From Rubrivivax sp. (GTDB taxonomy: Bacteria > Pseudomonadota > Gammaproteobacteria > Burkholderiales > Burkholderiaceae_C), in the NCBI GenBank assembly GCA_016789955.1, contig JAEUPB010000079.1:1-64000 (forward strand): 64,000 nucleotides of DNA, in the 5' to 3' direction. Within the stretch, counting starts at the first letter, position 1. Every line of letters starts with the position of its first letter. A model generated the notes under the pieces. The model made no database searches, was not told the DNA's origin, and saw nothing but the letters and a program-made list of their open reading frames with translations. Positions 10,257 through 18,324 of the stretch are shown here, one piece after another. The translations under genes were made by a program, and so were the position numbers.

Positions 10257-11195
10257 GGAGCAGCCGTACGCCACCTGCGCGTCGATGAGGAATCGGCCGG
10301 CCAGCGGCTCGACAACTTTCTCATGCGGCACCTGAAAGGCGTGCCGAAGTCGCACGTCTACCGCGTCATCCGCTCCGGCGAGGTGCGGGTCAACAAGGGC
10401 CGCGCGAGCGCCGAGACCCGCGTGGCAGCCGGCGACGAGGTGCGCGTGCCGCCGGTGCGCGTGGCCGCTCCCGCGGCGGGCGAGGTGCCGGCGCCGGCGC
10501 GCGAGTTCCCGATCCTGCTGGAAGACGACGCGCTGCTGGCCATCGACAAGCCGGCCGGCGTGGCGGTGCACGGCGGCAGCGGGGTCTCCTCGGGCGTCAT
10601 CGAGCAGCTGCGCCAGGCGCGGCCCCAGGCGCGCTTCCTCGAACTCGTGCACCGGCTCGACAAGGAGACCTCCGGCGTGCTGCTGCTGGCCAAGAAGCGC
10701 AGCGCGCTCACCGCGCTGCAGGACCAGTTCCGCGGGCGCGGCACCAGCAAGCGCTACGTGGCGCTGGTGGCCGGCGCCTGGCCCGATGCGCTGAAGGTGA
10801 TCGACCAGCCGCTGCTGAAGACGCTGGACGCCGCGGGCGAGCGCCATGTGCGCGTGGTGTCGCCGGCGCACGAGGACGGGCGGCGCTCGATCACGCTGGT
10901 CAAGGTGGCGCGGCGCTACGCCGGCTACACGCTGCTCGACGTCACGATCCGCACCGGCCGCACGCACCAGATCCGCGTGCACTTGGCCAGTCAAGGCCAC
11001 CCGATCGTCGGCGACGCGAAGTACGGTGACTTCGCGCTGAACAAGGCGTTCGCCCGCGATCACCTGGGCGCGCGCATGGTGCTGCACGCCGCCGAACTCG
11101 GCTTCGACCACCCGACGAGCGGCGAGCGCGTGGTGCTGCGCTCACCCCTGCCCGAGGCCTGCCGGCGCATGTGCGAGACACTTCCGCCCCCATGA
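10194..11195 (+). CDS. rluC: 23S rRNA pseudouridine synthase RluC
   Basis: RluA-family pseudouridine synthase, up to 333 aa, expected to modify 23S rRNA positions 955/2504/2580. An N-terminal S4 RNA-binding domain (SAGQRLDNFLMRHLKGVPKSHVYRVIRSGEVRVNKGR) is followed by the catalytic domain with HRLDKETSGVLLLAKK (the Asp is the nucleophile) and RTGRTHQIRVHL. The start is uncertain: 10194 and 10239 are both GTG codons in frame, neither has a clear Shine-Dalgarno sequence, and both fall in the region used by the divergent rne promoter. Conserved sequence begins at VRHLRVDEE, so the true protein may be 15 residues shorter. Confidence 0.93.
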   Translation: MLPSKLRQIKHLAQNVEPRIIGAAVRHLRVDEESAGQRLDNFLMRHLKGVPKSHVYRVIRSGEVRVNKGRASAETRVAAGDEVRVPPVRVAAPAAGEVPAPAREFPILLEDDALLAIDKPAGVAVHGGSGVSSGVIEQLRQARPQARFLELVHRLDKETSGVLLLAKKRSALTALQDQFRGRGTSKRYVALVAGAWPDALKVIDQPLLKTLDAAGERHVRVVSPAHEDGRRSITLVKVARRYAGYTLLDVTIRTGRTHQIRVHLASQGHPIVGDAKYGDFALNKAFARDHLGARMVLHAAELGFDHPTSGERVVLRSPLPEACRRMCETLPPP

Positions 11196-11857
11196 GCACA
11201 CGCCCACGCCGCTACGACCTCGTCGTCTTCGATTGGGACGGCACGCTGTTCGACTCCACCGGCCTCATCGTCCAGTGCATCCAGGGTGCCGCCCGCGACG
11301 CCGGCCTGCCGGTGCCCGACGACGAGCGGGCCGCCTACGTCATCGGCCTCGGCCTGCACGACGCGCTGCAGCACGCCATGCCGGGCCTGCCGCGCGAGCG
11401 CTACGCCGAGGTCGCGCAGCACTACCGCCGCCACTGGTTCTCGCGCCAGCACGAGGTGGTGCTGTTCCCCGGCGTGCTGCCGCTGCTGCAGGACCTGCGC
11501 GCCCGCCAGCACTTCGTGGCCGTGGCCACCGGCAAGAGCCGGCGCGGCCTCGACGAGGCGCTCGCGTCGTCGAACCTGAAGGCGATGTTCGACGCCACCC
11601 GCACCGCCGACGAGACCGCCTCCAAGCCCGACCCGCGCATGCTGCACGAGTTGATGCGCGAGTTCGGCGTCGACCCCGGGCGCACGCTGATGATCGGCGA
11701 CACCACGCACGACCTGCTGCTGGCCTCCAACGCCGGCACCGCCTCGGTGGCCGTGAGCTACGGTGCGCACGCGCCGGAGGCCTTCGACGCGCACGGGCCG
11801 CTGCTGGTCGCGCACAGCACGCGCGAACTGCACGACTGGCTGCTGGCCCATGCCTGA
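11192..11857 (+). CDS. HAD-family phosphatase (phosphoglycolate phosphatase-like)
   Basis: A 221-aa haloacid-dehalogenase hydrolase. Motif I is FDWDGTLFDS, motif II VAVATGKSRRG, motif III is the Lys in TASKPDPRML, and motif IV is MIGDTTHDLLLA. The helical cap lies between motifs I and II (residues ~20-85). It is Gph-like, but the substrate cannot be read from sequence. The start overlaps the rluC stop by 4 bases and the end overlaps the next (Rieske) gene by 8 bases, an arrangement I recall as common in Burkholderiales. Confidence 0.9.
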   Translation: MSTRPRRYDLVVFDWDGTLFDSTGLIVQCIQGAARDAGLPVPDDERAAYVIGLGLHDALQHAMPGLPRERYAEVAQHYRRHWFSRQHEVVLFPGVLPLLQDLRARQHFVAVATGKSRRGLDEALASSNLKAMFDATRTADETASKPDPRMLHELMREFGVDPGRTLMIGDTTHDLLLASNAGTASVAVSYGAHAPEAFDAHGPLLVAHSTRELHDWLLAHA

Positions 11858-12269
11858 AGGCCCTGACCTGCCCGGTCGTGCGGAGCCGCCGCCTGCCGCC
11901 GACGAGCCGCAGGCGCTGTGCGCGTCGTCGGACCTGGAGGAACGCGGTCTGGCACAGGTCTTCGACGTGTTGCTGTGGGGCCAGCCGGCGCGCGCTTTCG
12001 CGCTGCGCTTCGACGGGCGCGTGGTGGCCTACGTCAACCGCTGTGCGCACGTGCCCACCGAGATGGACTGGCAGCAGGGGCAGTTCCTCGACATGGACCG
12101 GCGCTGGATCCTCTGCTCGATCCATGGCGCCGCGTACGAACCCGCCGATGGCCGCTGCGTCGGTGGGCCCTGTGGCCGTGGACGGCTCATGGCCATCGAC
12201 GTGCGCGAGGAGGGCGGTCAGGTGAGTTGGTATCCTTCCCGGGACATCCGGCCGGTTGCCTTCACCTGA
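11850..12269 (+). CDS. Rieske [2Fe-2S] domain protein
   Basis: A 139-aa single-domain ferredoxin of the Rieske type. The cluster ligands are CAHVP (Cys-x-His) and CSIHGAAY (Cys-x2-His), spaced as in small Rieske proteins such as NirD/BphA3-like ferredoxins. There is no signal peptide or membrane segment, so it is cytoplasmic. The ATG at 11850 is chosen because it overlaps the HAD gene end and leaves a short leader before the domain. The partner oxidoreductase is not identifiable here; co-transcription with the HAD and S49 protease genes is likely. Confidence 0.88.
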   Translation: MPEGPDLPGRAEPPPAADEPQALCASSDLEERGLAQVFDVLLWGQPARAFALRFDGRVVAYVNRCAHVPTEMDWQQGQFLDMDRRWILCSIHGAAYEPADGRCVGGPCGRGRLMAIDVREEGGQVSWYPSRDIRPVAFT

Positions 12270-12288
12270 CCGCGCCGAGGGAGATCCG

Positions 12289-13299
12289 ATGGACACCCAA
12301 CCCGACCTGAACGCGGCCGCGCCTGCGCCGCCACCCCCCGTCACGCCCGCAGCGGCCGACACGGCCTCCGCTACCCGGCCCGCCTACGAGGCGACGGTCG
12401 AGCGCATCGCGCTGGAGTACCTGCGCCAGCAGCGCGCCGATCGCCGCTGGAAGCTGTTCTTCCGCAGCGTCTGGCTGCTGCTCGCCCTGGCCGTGGCCTA
12501 CGGCCTGATGGCCAACCGTCATCGCGGCGGCACCCCCAGCGGCCCGCACACGGCGCTGGTGGAGGTGCGCGGCGAGATCGCGCCCGACACCGAGGCCAGC
12601 GCCGAGGGTCTCGTCAGCGCGCTGAAGGCCGCGTTCGAGGACACCGGCTCGCAGGCGGTGGTGCTGCGCATCAACTCGCCCGGCGGCAGCCCGGTCCAGG
12701 CGGGCATCGTCAACGACGAGATCAAGCGACTGAAGGCCAAGCACGGCAAGAAGGTCTACGCGGTCGTCGAGGAGATGTGTGCCAGCGGTGCGTACTACAT
12801 CGCCGTGGCCGCCGACGAGATATACGTCGACAAGGCCAGCCTCGTCGGCTCGATCGGCGTGCTGATGGACGGTTTCGGCTTCACCGGGCTGATGGACAAG
12901 CTCGGCATCGAGCGGCGCCTGGTCACCGCCGGCGCCAACAAGGGCATGCTCGATCCCTTCTCGCCGCGCGACGAGAAGCAGCAGGCCTACGCCAAGGCGA
13001 TGATCGAGCAGATCCACCAGCAGTTCATTGCGGTGGTCAAGGCCGGCCGCGGCGACCGGCTGAAAGAGACCCCCGACACCTTCTCGGGCCTGTTCTGGAA
13101 CGGCGAGGCGGCCATCAAGCTCGGCCTCGTCGACAAGGTCGGCAACCTCGACTACGTGGCCCGCGAGGTGGTGAAGGCCGAGGACATCATCGACTACACG
13201 CCGCGTGACAACGTGGCCGAGCGGCTCGCCAAGCGCTTCGGCGCGGCCATCGGCTCGGGCGCCGTGAAGGCGATGCGCGAACTCGCGCCGTTGCACTGA
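12289..13299 (+). CDS. sppA: S49-family protease (signal peptide peptidase SppA-like)
   Basis: Membrane-anchored serine protease, 336 aa. One transmembrane helix near residues 50-68 (FRSVWLLLALAVAYGLMA) anchors a ClpP-fold domain. Catalytic segments are VLRINSPGGSPVQ, EEMCASGAYYIAVAADEIY with the nucleophilic Ser, and DKASLVGSIGVLMDGFGF with the Lys region. It is the short one-domain form, not the 67-kDa E. coli type. The ATG at 12289 has a GAGGGAGATCCG Shine-Dalgarno. The role is probably degradation of cleaved signal peptides or membrane proteins. Confidence 0.92.
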   Translation: MDTQPDLNAAAPAPPPPVTPAAADTASATRPAYEATVERIALEYLRQQRADRRWKLFFRSVWLLLALAVAYGLMANRHRGGTPSGPHTALVEVRGEIAPDTEASAEGLVSALKAAFEDTGSQAVVLRINSPGGSPVQAGIVNDEIKRLKAKHGKKVYAVVEEMCASGAYYIAVAADEIYVDKASLVGSIGVLMDGFGFTGLMDKLGIERRLVTAGANKGMLDPFSPRDEKQQAYAKAMIEQIHQQFIAVVKAGRGDRLKETPDTFSGLFWNGEAAIKLGLVDKVGNLDYVAREVVKAEDIIDYTPRDNVAERLAKRFGAAIGSGAVKAMRELAPLH

Positions 13300-13330
13300 A
13301 CGTCCGCACGTCCGAGGACTGCCGCCGCCG

Positions 13331-14185
13331 ATGAACGACCGACTGGCGGTGCTGCCCCAGTACCTGCTGCCCAAGCAGGCACTGACGCAACTGATGGGCT
13401 GGCTCGCCTCGCGCGAGGGCGGCTCGGCCACCGCGGCGGCGGTCGGCTGGTTCGTGCGTCGCTACGGCGTGGACATGGCCGAGGCCGCCGAGCCCGATAT
13501 CGCGCGGTATGCCACCTTCAACGCGTTCTTCACGCGCGAACTGAAGGCGGGCGCGCGGCCGCTGGCGCCGTCCGGCTTGCTGTGCCCGGTGGACGGCGCG
13601 ATCAGCCAGTTCGGCGCCATCGAGAGCGGCCGCCTCGTGCAGGCCAAGGGCCACGACTACAGCGTACAGGCGTTGGTCGGCGGCGACGCGGCGCTGGCGG
13701 CGCACTTCCACGGCGGACACTACGCCACGCTGTACCTGAGCCCGCGCGACTACCACCGCATCCACATGCCCTGCGCCGGGCGGCTGCTGCGCATGATCCA
13801 CGTGCCCGGTGAGCTGTTCTCGGTGAACCCCACCACCGCGCGTGGCGTGCCCGGCCTGTTCGCCCGCAACGAGCGGGTGGTCTGCGTGTTCGAGGGCGAC
13901 GACGGGCGGCCGTGGGTGAACGTGCTCGTCGGCGCCACCGTCGTCGGCAGCATGGCCACCGTCTGGCACGGTGTCGTGAACCCGCCGCGGCCGGGCACCG
14001 TGCGCGAGTGGGCGTACCACGACCGCGAACTGCGCCTGGCGCGCGGCGCCGAGATGGGCCGCTTCCTGCTCGGCTCCACGGTGGTGCTGCTGTTCCCGCC
14101 GGGGCCGCTGCGGTTCAACCCGCGCTGGGCACCGGGCGGCGCCATCCGCATGGGCGAGGCGATGGCCGAGCACGACGCGGCCTGA
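13331..14185 (+). CDS. psd: Phosphatidylserine decarboxylase proenzyme
   Basis: Makes phosphatidylethanolamine from phosphatidylserine at the inner membrane, 284 aa. The self-cleavage motif LGSTVV near residue 250 generates the pyruvoyl group on the Ser. Other family segments are TFNAFFTRELK, PVDGAISQFG, HFHGGHYATLYLSPRDYHRIHMP and VPGELFSVNP. It lies 31 bases after the S49 protease gene and 7 bases before the EamA transporter gene. Confidence 0.96.
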   Translation: MNDRLAVLPQYLLPKQALTQLMGWLASREGGSATAAAVGWFVRRYGVDMAEAAEPDIARYATFNAFFTRELKAGARPLAPSGLLCPVDGAISQFGAIESGRLVQAKGHDYSVQALVGGDAALAAHFHGGHYATLYLSPRDYHRIHMPCAGRLLRMIHVPGELFSVNPTTARGVPGLFARNERVVCVFEGDDGRPWVNVLVGATVVGSMATVWHGVVNPPRPGTVREWAYHDRELRLARGAEMGRFLLGSTVVLLFPPGPLRFNPRWAPGGAIRMGEAMAEHDAA

Positions 14186-14192
14186 AGCTCTC

Positions 14193-15065
14193 ATGCGCAG
14201 CGCCTGGCTGTTGCTGTGGGTGGTGCCGGCGCTCTGGTCGTCGAACTACCTGATCGCCCGCATGGCTTCAGGCGTGATCGCACCGCACCAGCTGGCGCTG
14301 GGCCGCTGGTCGCTGGCACTGGCCTTGATGCTGCCGTTCGTGGCCGGCGAGCTGCGTACGCGCTGGGACGAGTGGCGCTGCCAGTGGTGGCAACTGCTCG
14401 TGCTCGGCGGCCTGGGCATGTGGATCTGCGGGGCCTTCGTCTACCAGGGCGGACAGGGCACGTCGGCGGTGAACATCGGTCTGATCTACGCGGTGACGCC
14501 GGTGGTCATCGCGGTGGCCGGCGCGCGATTGCTGCACGAGCGGCTGCTGCCGGCGCAGGTGGCCGGACTGGTGCTGGCGGTGGTGGGCGTGGTGTTCGTC
14601 GTGCTGCGCGGCGACGTGCAGAACCTGATGCACCTGCGGCTGCTGCCCGGCGATGGCTGGATCGCCGCGGCCGCGGTGTCGTGGGTCGGCTACTCGCTGC
14701 TGCTGCGGCACTGGACGTCGACGCTGTCGCCGCTGGCGCGGCTGGCGGCGATCACCGGCGGCGGCATCGTCGTGCTGGTCCCGTTCACGCTGGCCGAGGC
14801 GATGCTGGTCGACACCCCTTCGATCGGAGGGAGCGCACTCGTCCTGGTGGCGGTTGCTGCGGTGGTGCCCGGCGTGCTGGCATACGGCGCCTATTCGCTG
14901 CTGCAGCGCGAACTGGGCGCCTCGCGTACAGCGCTGCTGATGTACCTGACGCCGGTCTACGGTGCGCTGCTGGCCTGGGCGGTGATCGGCGAGCGGCCGT
15001 CGTGGTTCCACGCCGCCGGTGCCGCGCTGATCCTGCCGGGCATCTGGCTGGCCACGCGGCGGTAG
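14193..15065 (+). CDS. EamA/DMT-family transporter
   Basis: A 290-aa integral membrane protein with about ten hydrophobic helices in two EamA repeats. The first helix pair carries ALWSSNYLIARMASGVIAPHQLALGRWSLAL; the end of each repeat has the usual Glu-rich helix (LLHERLLPAQVAGLVLAVVGVVFVVLRG and IGERPSWFHAAGAALILPGIWLATRR). The family exports amino acids or other metabolites; no substrate is predictable. It starts 7 bases after psd. Confidence 0.92.
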   Translation: MRSAWLLLWVVPALWSSNYLIARMASGVIAPHQLALGRWSLALALMLPFVAGELRTRWDEWRCQWWQLLVLGGLGMWICGAFVYQGGQGTSAVNIGLIYAVTPVVIAVAGARLLHERLLPAQVAGLVLAVVGVVFVVLRGDVQNLMHLRLLPGDGWIAAAAVSWVGYSLLLRHWTSTLSPLARLAAITGGGIVVLVPFTLAEAMLVDTPSIGGSALVLVAVAAVVPGVLAYGAYSLLQRELGASRTALLMYLTPVYGALLAWAVIGERPSWFHAAGAALILPGIWLATRR

Positions 15066-15083
15066 ACGCCGCGCCGTACAGAC

Positions 15084-16238
15084 ATGCCGCCCACGCCGGA
15101 CGCCTGGCTGCAGACGCTGGACACCGGCCTGCGCGGCGCGTTGCTCGCCTTGCTGCTGATGCTCGGCGCCAGCATGCTGCGCTGGCCACGGCGACTGCCG
15201 CTGGAACAGGTCGGGCTCGCGCTGGCGGCCGGGCTCTGTGTGCAGGTGGTGATGCAGGCGCCGGCGATCGAGTGGGGCCCCTGGTCGCCGTGGCAGGCCC
15301 CGGCGATCGGCATCGCGATGGGCAACTCGGTGCTCTTCTGGCTGTTCGCGCTGGCCTTGTGCGACGACGACTTCGTGCCGCGCTGGCGCCACGGCGCGGC
15401 GTGGGGCGGCGTGGTGCTGGCCGCCACGCTCAACCTGGTGCTGCTCGTGCCTTGGTGCCGCGCCGGCGGCCCCGGCTGGGCAACGCTGGCGAGCCAGGTC
15501 GTGTTCGCGACGCCGTTGCTGTTCGGGCTGCTCACGGTGTGGGCTGCGGCGCGGCACTGGCGTGACGACCTGATCGAGCCGCGCCGCTACCTGCGCGCCG
15601 CCATCGTGGTCGGCGGCTCGGCCTACGCGCTGGCGATGGTGGCGGCGCGCCGGGCCAGCGGGGACGGACGACTCACGCCGCAAGCCGCGGTCTTCGATGT
15701 CGCCGCGCTGCTGCTGATCGTGGCTGCCGTCGCCTGGTTGTTGCTGCGGCCGGTGCGCGGCCCGTGGTACGTCGGCAAGGACATCCGGCCCTCCGCCAGT
15801 CCGGCGAGGGCAAGGCCGGGCGAGCAGTCGGTAGCCTCCGTTGCTCCGGCCGACGCGCCGGCGAGGTCGACCGAGGAGGATGCCGCCGATACGCGCCTGG
15901 CCCAGGCGTTGGATCGCACCATGCAGGTGGAGCGCGCATACAAGGACCCGACGCTGTCCGTCGGTGGCCTCGCCGACCGGTTGGGCGTGCCTGAGTACCG
16001 GTTGCGTCGGCACATCAACCAGAGGCTCGGCCACCGGAACTTCAACGCCTATCTCAACGCCTACCGGCTGGCCGAGGCGCAGGCGGCGTTGGCCGATCCG
16101 GTCCGGCGTCAGCTGCCGGTGCTGACCATTGCGCTGGAGGCCGGCTTCGGCTCGATCGGCCCGTTCAACCGCGCGTTCAAGGCCGACACCGGCCTCACGC
16201 CCACCGACTTCCGCCGCCAGCGGCTGGCCGATTCCTGA
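15084..16238 (+). CDS. Membrane-embedded AraC-family regulator
   Basis: A 384-aa protein with two parts. Residues ~12-225 form about seven hydrophobic helices with no known ligand domain. A linker of roughly 45 residues rich in Ala/Ser/Pro follows. Residues ~270-384 are an AraC/XylS DNA-binding domain with two helix-turn-helix units (LSVGGLADRLGVPEYRLRRHINQRLG and LTIALEAGFGSIGPFNRAFKADTGLTPTDFRRQR). The layout suggests a regulator that senses a signal in the membrane. It starts 18 bases after the EamA gene, and a secreted hydrolase gene lies 137 bases downstream; either could be a target. The target is inference. Confidence 0.88.
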   Translation: MPPTPDAWLQTLDTGLRGALLALLLMLGASMLRWPRRLPLEQVGLALAAGLCVQVVMQAPAIEWGPWSPWQAPAIGIAMGNSVLFWLFALALCDDDFVPRWRHGAAWGGVVLAATLNLVLLVPWCRAGGPGWATLASQVVFATPLLFGLLTVWAAARHWRDDLIEPRRYLRAAIVVGGSAYALAMVAARRASGDGRLTPQAAVFDVAALLLIVAAVAWLLLRPVRGPWYVGKDIRPSASPARARPGEQSVASVAPADAPARSTEEDAADTRLAQALDRTMQVERAYKDPTLSVGGLADRLGVPEYRLRRHINQRLGHRNFNAYLNAYRLAEAQAALADPVRRQLPVLTIALEAGFGSIGPFNRAFKADTGLTPTDFRRQRLADS

Positions 16239-16257
16239 AATCCTTGGCCGATTCCTG
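16225..16257 (+). repeat. 13-bp direct repeat at the regulator stop codon
   Basis: TGGCCGATTCCTG occurs at 16225-16237 and again at 16245-16257, a 20-base period. The first copy overlaps the stop codon of the membrane AraC-type gene; the second is just outside the coding sequence. It looks like a small replication-slippage duplication. Confidence 0.75.
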
Positions 16258-16375
16258 CACCGGGGCGGACTGAATCGCGCCGAATCCCGCAGCGCCCGGA
16301 TTCGGCGAGACGCGCCTTGCCGTCCCGGACGATCGTCGCTTCCGCGGCGGAGGGGTTCCGCCCGGAGACGCGACG

Positions 16376-17503
16376 ATGGAATCGACAGGATGGATGGGCG
16401 CGGCGCAGGCCGCAAGGCGCTGCGCGGCGGCGCTGCTGATGACCGGTGCGGCAGCGCTGCTGCCGGCGGCGGCCGACGCCGCGCAGCTCGGCGTGCTCGT
16501 GTTGCCGGCCCAGGGCGACGACGAGCCGGTGACGGTCTACTACCCGACCGACAGCCCGGCCGGACCCCTGCGGCACGGCTTCCACACGCTGCTTGCCGCC
16601 GACCGCGGGCAGCCCGCGCGCGGCAACGGGCGGCTCGTGGTCATCTCGCACGGCACCGGGGGTGGCCACTTCGTGCACACGGATCTCGCGCAGGCGCTGG
16701 TGGCCGAGGGCTTCGTCGTGGCGGTGCCGCTGCACAAGGGCGACAACTGGCGCGACCACCGCGTGGGCACGTTCGACAGCGTCAAGCGCAGGCCGCAGGA
16801 GGTCTCCCGGGCGATCGACGCGGTCGGCCGCGACCCGCGCCTGGCCCCGCTGCTGAGCCTGGACCGGGTGGGCGTGTACGGCATGAGCGCCGGCGGCTTC
16901 ACGGCACTGGCGATGGCCGGCGGGCGCTGGTCGCCGCAGCGTTTCGTGCAGCACTGCGATGTCCACCTCGCCGAGGATTTCCAGTTCTGCACCGGCGTGA
17001 TCACGCAGCTGACCGGGGGCTGGCTCGACCGGCTGAAGCTGCGCGTCGCGCGCTGGGAGATCCATCGCCGGTTCGACGACGACCGCGAGACCTACGGTCA
17101 TGTCGACCCGCGCGTGGCCTCGGTGGTGGCCGCCGTGCCGGCCGCGGCGCCGTTCGACCTGGCGACGCTGGCCGAGCCCCGCGTGCCGCTGGGGCTGGTG
17201 ACGATGAACGGCGATCGGTGGCTGCGTCCGGTCTTCCACGCTGAGGCGGTGCTGGCAGCCTGCCGCACCTGCGAGCGCGTCGCCCATCTCGCGCAAGGCG
17301 GCCATGGCGCCATGCTGTCGCCGCTGCCCCCGGGCCTGGACGGCGTGCTCGGCGAGATGCTCAACGACCCGCCCGGGTTCGATCGTGCAGCGCTGCCCGA
17401 CGTCGACCGGCGAATCGTCGGCTACTTCCTGCGCACGCTGCAGGTTGGATCCGAAGGACTGGAGGCGCAACCGCCGGTCCCGCCGTCGATGGGGCTACCA
17501 TAG
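16376..17503 (+). CDS. Secreted alpha/beta hydrolase (dienelactone-hydrolase-like)
   Basis: A 375-aa predicted hydrolase. The N-terminus has a signal peptide (basic residues, then LLMTGAAALLPAAADAAQ, cleavage near residue 38). The nucleophile elbow is YGMSAGGFTAL (G-x-S-x-G-G); the catalytic His is probably in QGGHGAML near the C-terminus. A conserved HGTGGGHFVHTDLAQAL oxyanion-loop segment lies around residues 95-110. The overall pattern matches predicted dienelactone hydrolases of the COG4188 type. Four cysteines in the mature part (CDVH, FCTG, CRTC) could form disulfides in the periplasm. SD GGAG is 9 bases before the ATG. The substrate is unknown. Confidence 0.85.
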   Translation: MESTGWMGAAQAARRCAAALLMTGAAALLPAAADAAQLGVLVLPAQGDDEPVTVYYPTDSPAGPLRHGFHTLLAADRGQPARGNGRLVVISHGTGGGHFVHTDLAQALVAEGFVVAVPLHKGDNWRDHRVGTFDSVKRRPQEVSRAIDAVGRDPRLAPLLSLDRVGVYGMSAGGFTALAMAGGRWSPQRFVQHCDVHLAEDFQFCTGVITQLTGGWLDRLKLRVARWEIHRRFDDDRETYGHVDPRVASVVAAVPAAAPFDLATLAEPRVPLGLVTMNGDRWLRPVFHAEAVLAACRTCERVAHLAQGGHGAMLSPLPPGLDGVLGEMLNDPPGFDRAALPDVDRRIVGYFLRTLQVGSEGLEAQPPVPPSMGLP

Positions 17504-17552
17504 CCGGCCTCATGCCGCCGGCATGACCCCAGAACACCTGAGGATCTCCCCG

Positions 17553-17726
17553 ATGAACAAGTTCCTGTCCCTCCTGATCGCCGCCGCTTTCGCCTTCGGC
17601 GTGGTCGGCGCGCAGGCTGCCACCAATGCCGCCGCGCCAGGCAAGGCCGCCAGCGCCGCAAAGGACAGCAAGAAGAAGGCGAAGAAGCCCGCTGTCAAGA
17701 AGGCAGCCAAGAAGGAAAGGCAGTAA
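17553..17726 (+). CDS. Small exported lysine/alanine-rich peptide
   Basis: A 57-aa protein with a clean signal peptide (MNKFLSLLIAAAFAFGVVGAQA, cleavage after AQA). The ~35-residue mature peptide is made almost only of Ala, Lys, Pro and Ser and ends in KKAKKPAVKKAAKKERQ. It has an SD (AGGA) 7-10 bases upstream, and a TACCAT -10-like hexamer sits at 17496-17501. Lysine-rich exported peptides of this kind recur in Burkholderiales, but I know of no assigned role. Periplasmic binding to nucleic acid, peptidoglycan or lipid phosphates is possible from charge alone. It is too short to be found by most gene callers. Confidence 0.7.
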   Translation: MNKFLSLLIAAAFAFGVVGAQAATNAAAPGKAASAAKDSKKKAKKPAVKKAAKKERQ

Positions 17727-17744
17727 GCCGCTTCTGGCTCGGGT

Positions 17745-17786
17745 GACGCGGGGGCGGGTCCGGTATCCGGGCCGCGCCCCCGTCGT
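17745..17786. terminator. Strong convergent hairpin
   Basis: A near-perfect GC stem (ACGCGGGGGCG... pairing with ...CGCCCCCGTCGT, inner GGTCCGG with CCGGGCC, loop TAT) lies between the convergent small-peptide and BON-LysM genes. It has a bulge or two and no T-run. It most likely ends transcription from both sides. Confidence 0.6.
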
Positions 17787-17790
17787 GCGT

Positions 17791-18291
17791 CTACAGCGGC
17801 GGAATGCGCAGCATCTGGCCCGGGTAGATCTTGTCCGGGTGCTTGAGCATCGGCTTGTTGGCCTCGAAGATCGCGGGGTACTTGTTGGGGTCGCCGTAGA
17901 ACTTCCTGGCGATCTTCGACAGGTTGTCGCCACTGACCACCGTGTGCCATTGAGACTCGGGCTGCGGGCTGCTGACGGTCAGCATGTCGTTCACCGCGGC
18001 CACGCGTTCGACGTTGCCGCAGCACAGCACGACCTTCTCCCTCGTCGCCTGGTCGGCCACGACGCCCGACACGGTGACGGTTGCCGAGGGGGCGTCGAAG
18101 GCGACATCGAGCCCATCCACCTGCAGGCCCTGGGCCTGCACGTAGTCGGCGATCGCGTCGCCGGCCGCCTTGCTGAGCGCGGCGATGTTCTCCTGCGTCG
18201 GTGCCGACTCCGCCGCAGCGGTGGCCGCCTTGGCCTCGCCCTTGCCGAACAGCTTCTCGCCGGCTTCCTTGATGAACGACAGCAGACCCAT
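17791..18291 (-). CDS. BON-LysM domain protein (Kbp/YgaU type)
   Basis: A 166-aa protein with the two-domain layout of E. coli Kbp (YgaU), a K+-binding cytoplasmic protein. The N-terminal amphipathic start is GLLSFIKEAGEKLFG, followed by a BON domain (residues ~40-105, LQVDGLDVAFDAPSATVTVSGVVADQATREKVVLCCGNVERVAAVNDML) and a C-terminal LysM domain (HTVVSGDNLSKIARKFYGDPNKYPAIFEANKPML, ending YPGQMLRIPPL). No signal peptide is seen, as in Kbp. Function by homology only. Confidence 0.92.
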   Translation of the reverse strand: MGLLSFIKEAGEKLFGKGEAKAATAAAESAPTQENIAALSKAAGDAIADYVQAQGLQVDGLDVAFDAPSATVTVSGVVADQATREKVVLCCGNVERVAAVNDMLTVSSPQPESQWHTVVSGDNLSKIARKFYGDPNKYPAIFEANKPMLKHPDKIYPGQMLRIPPL

Positions 18292-18324
18292 GCGCCCGAC
18301 TCCCGGTGGTGAGATCGGCTCAGT

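Noticed and set aside
14268-16415. A 715-codon minus-strand frame over the EamA and AraC-type genes
   Set aside because: Antisense shadow with Arg/Gln/His-rich sequence and no domain; both plus-strand genes have clear domains.
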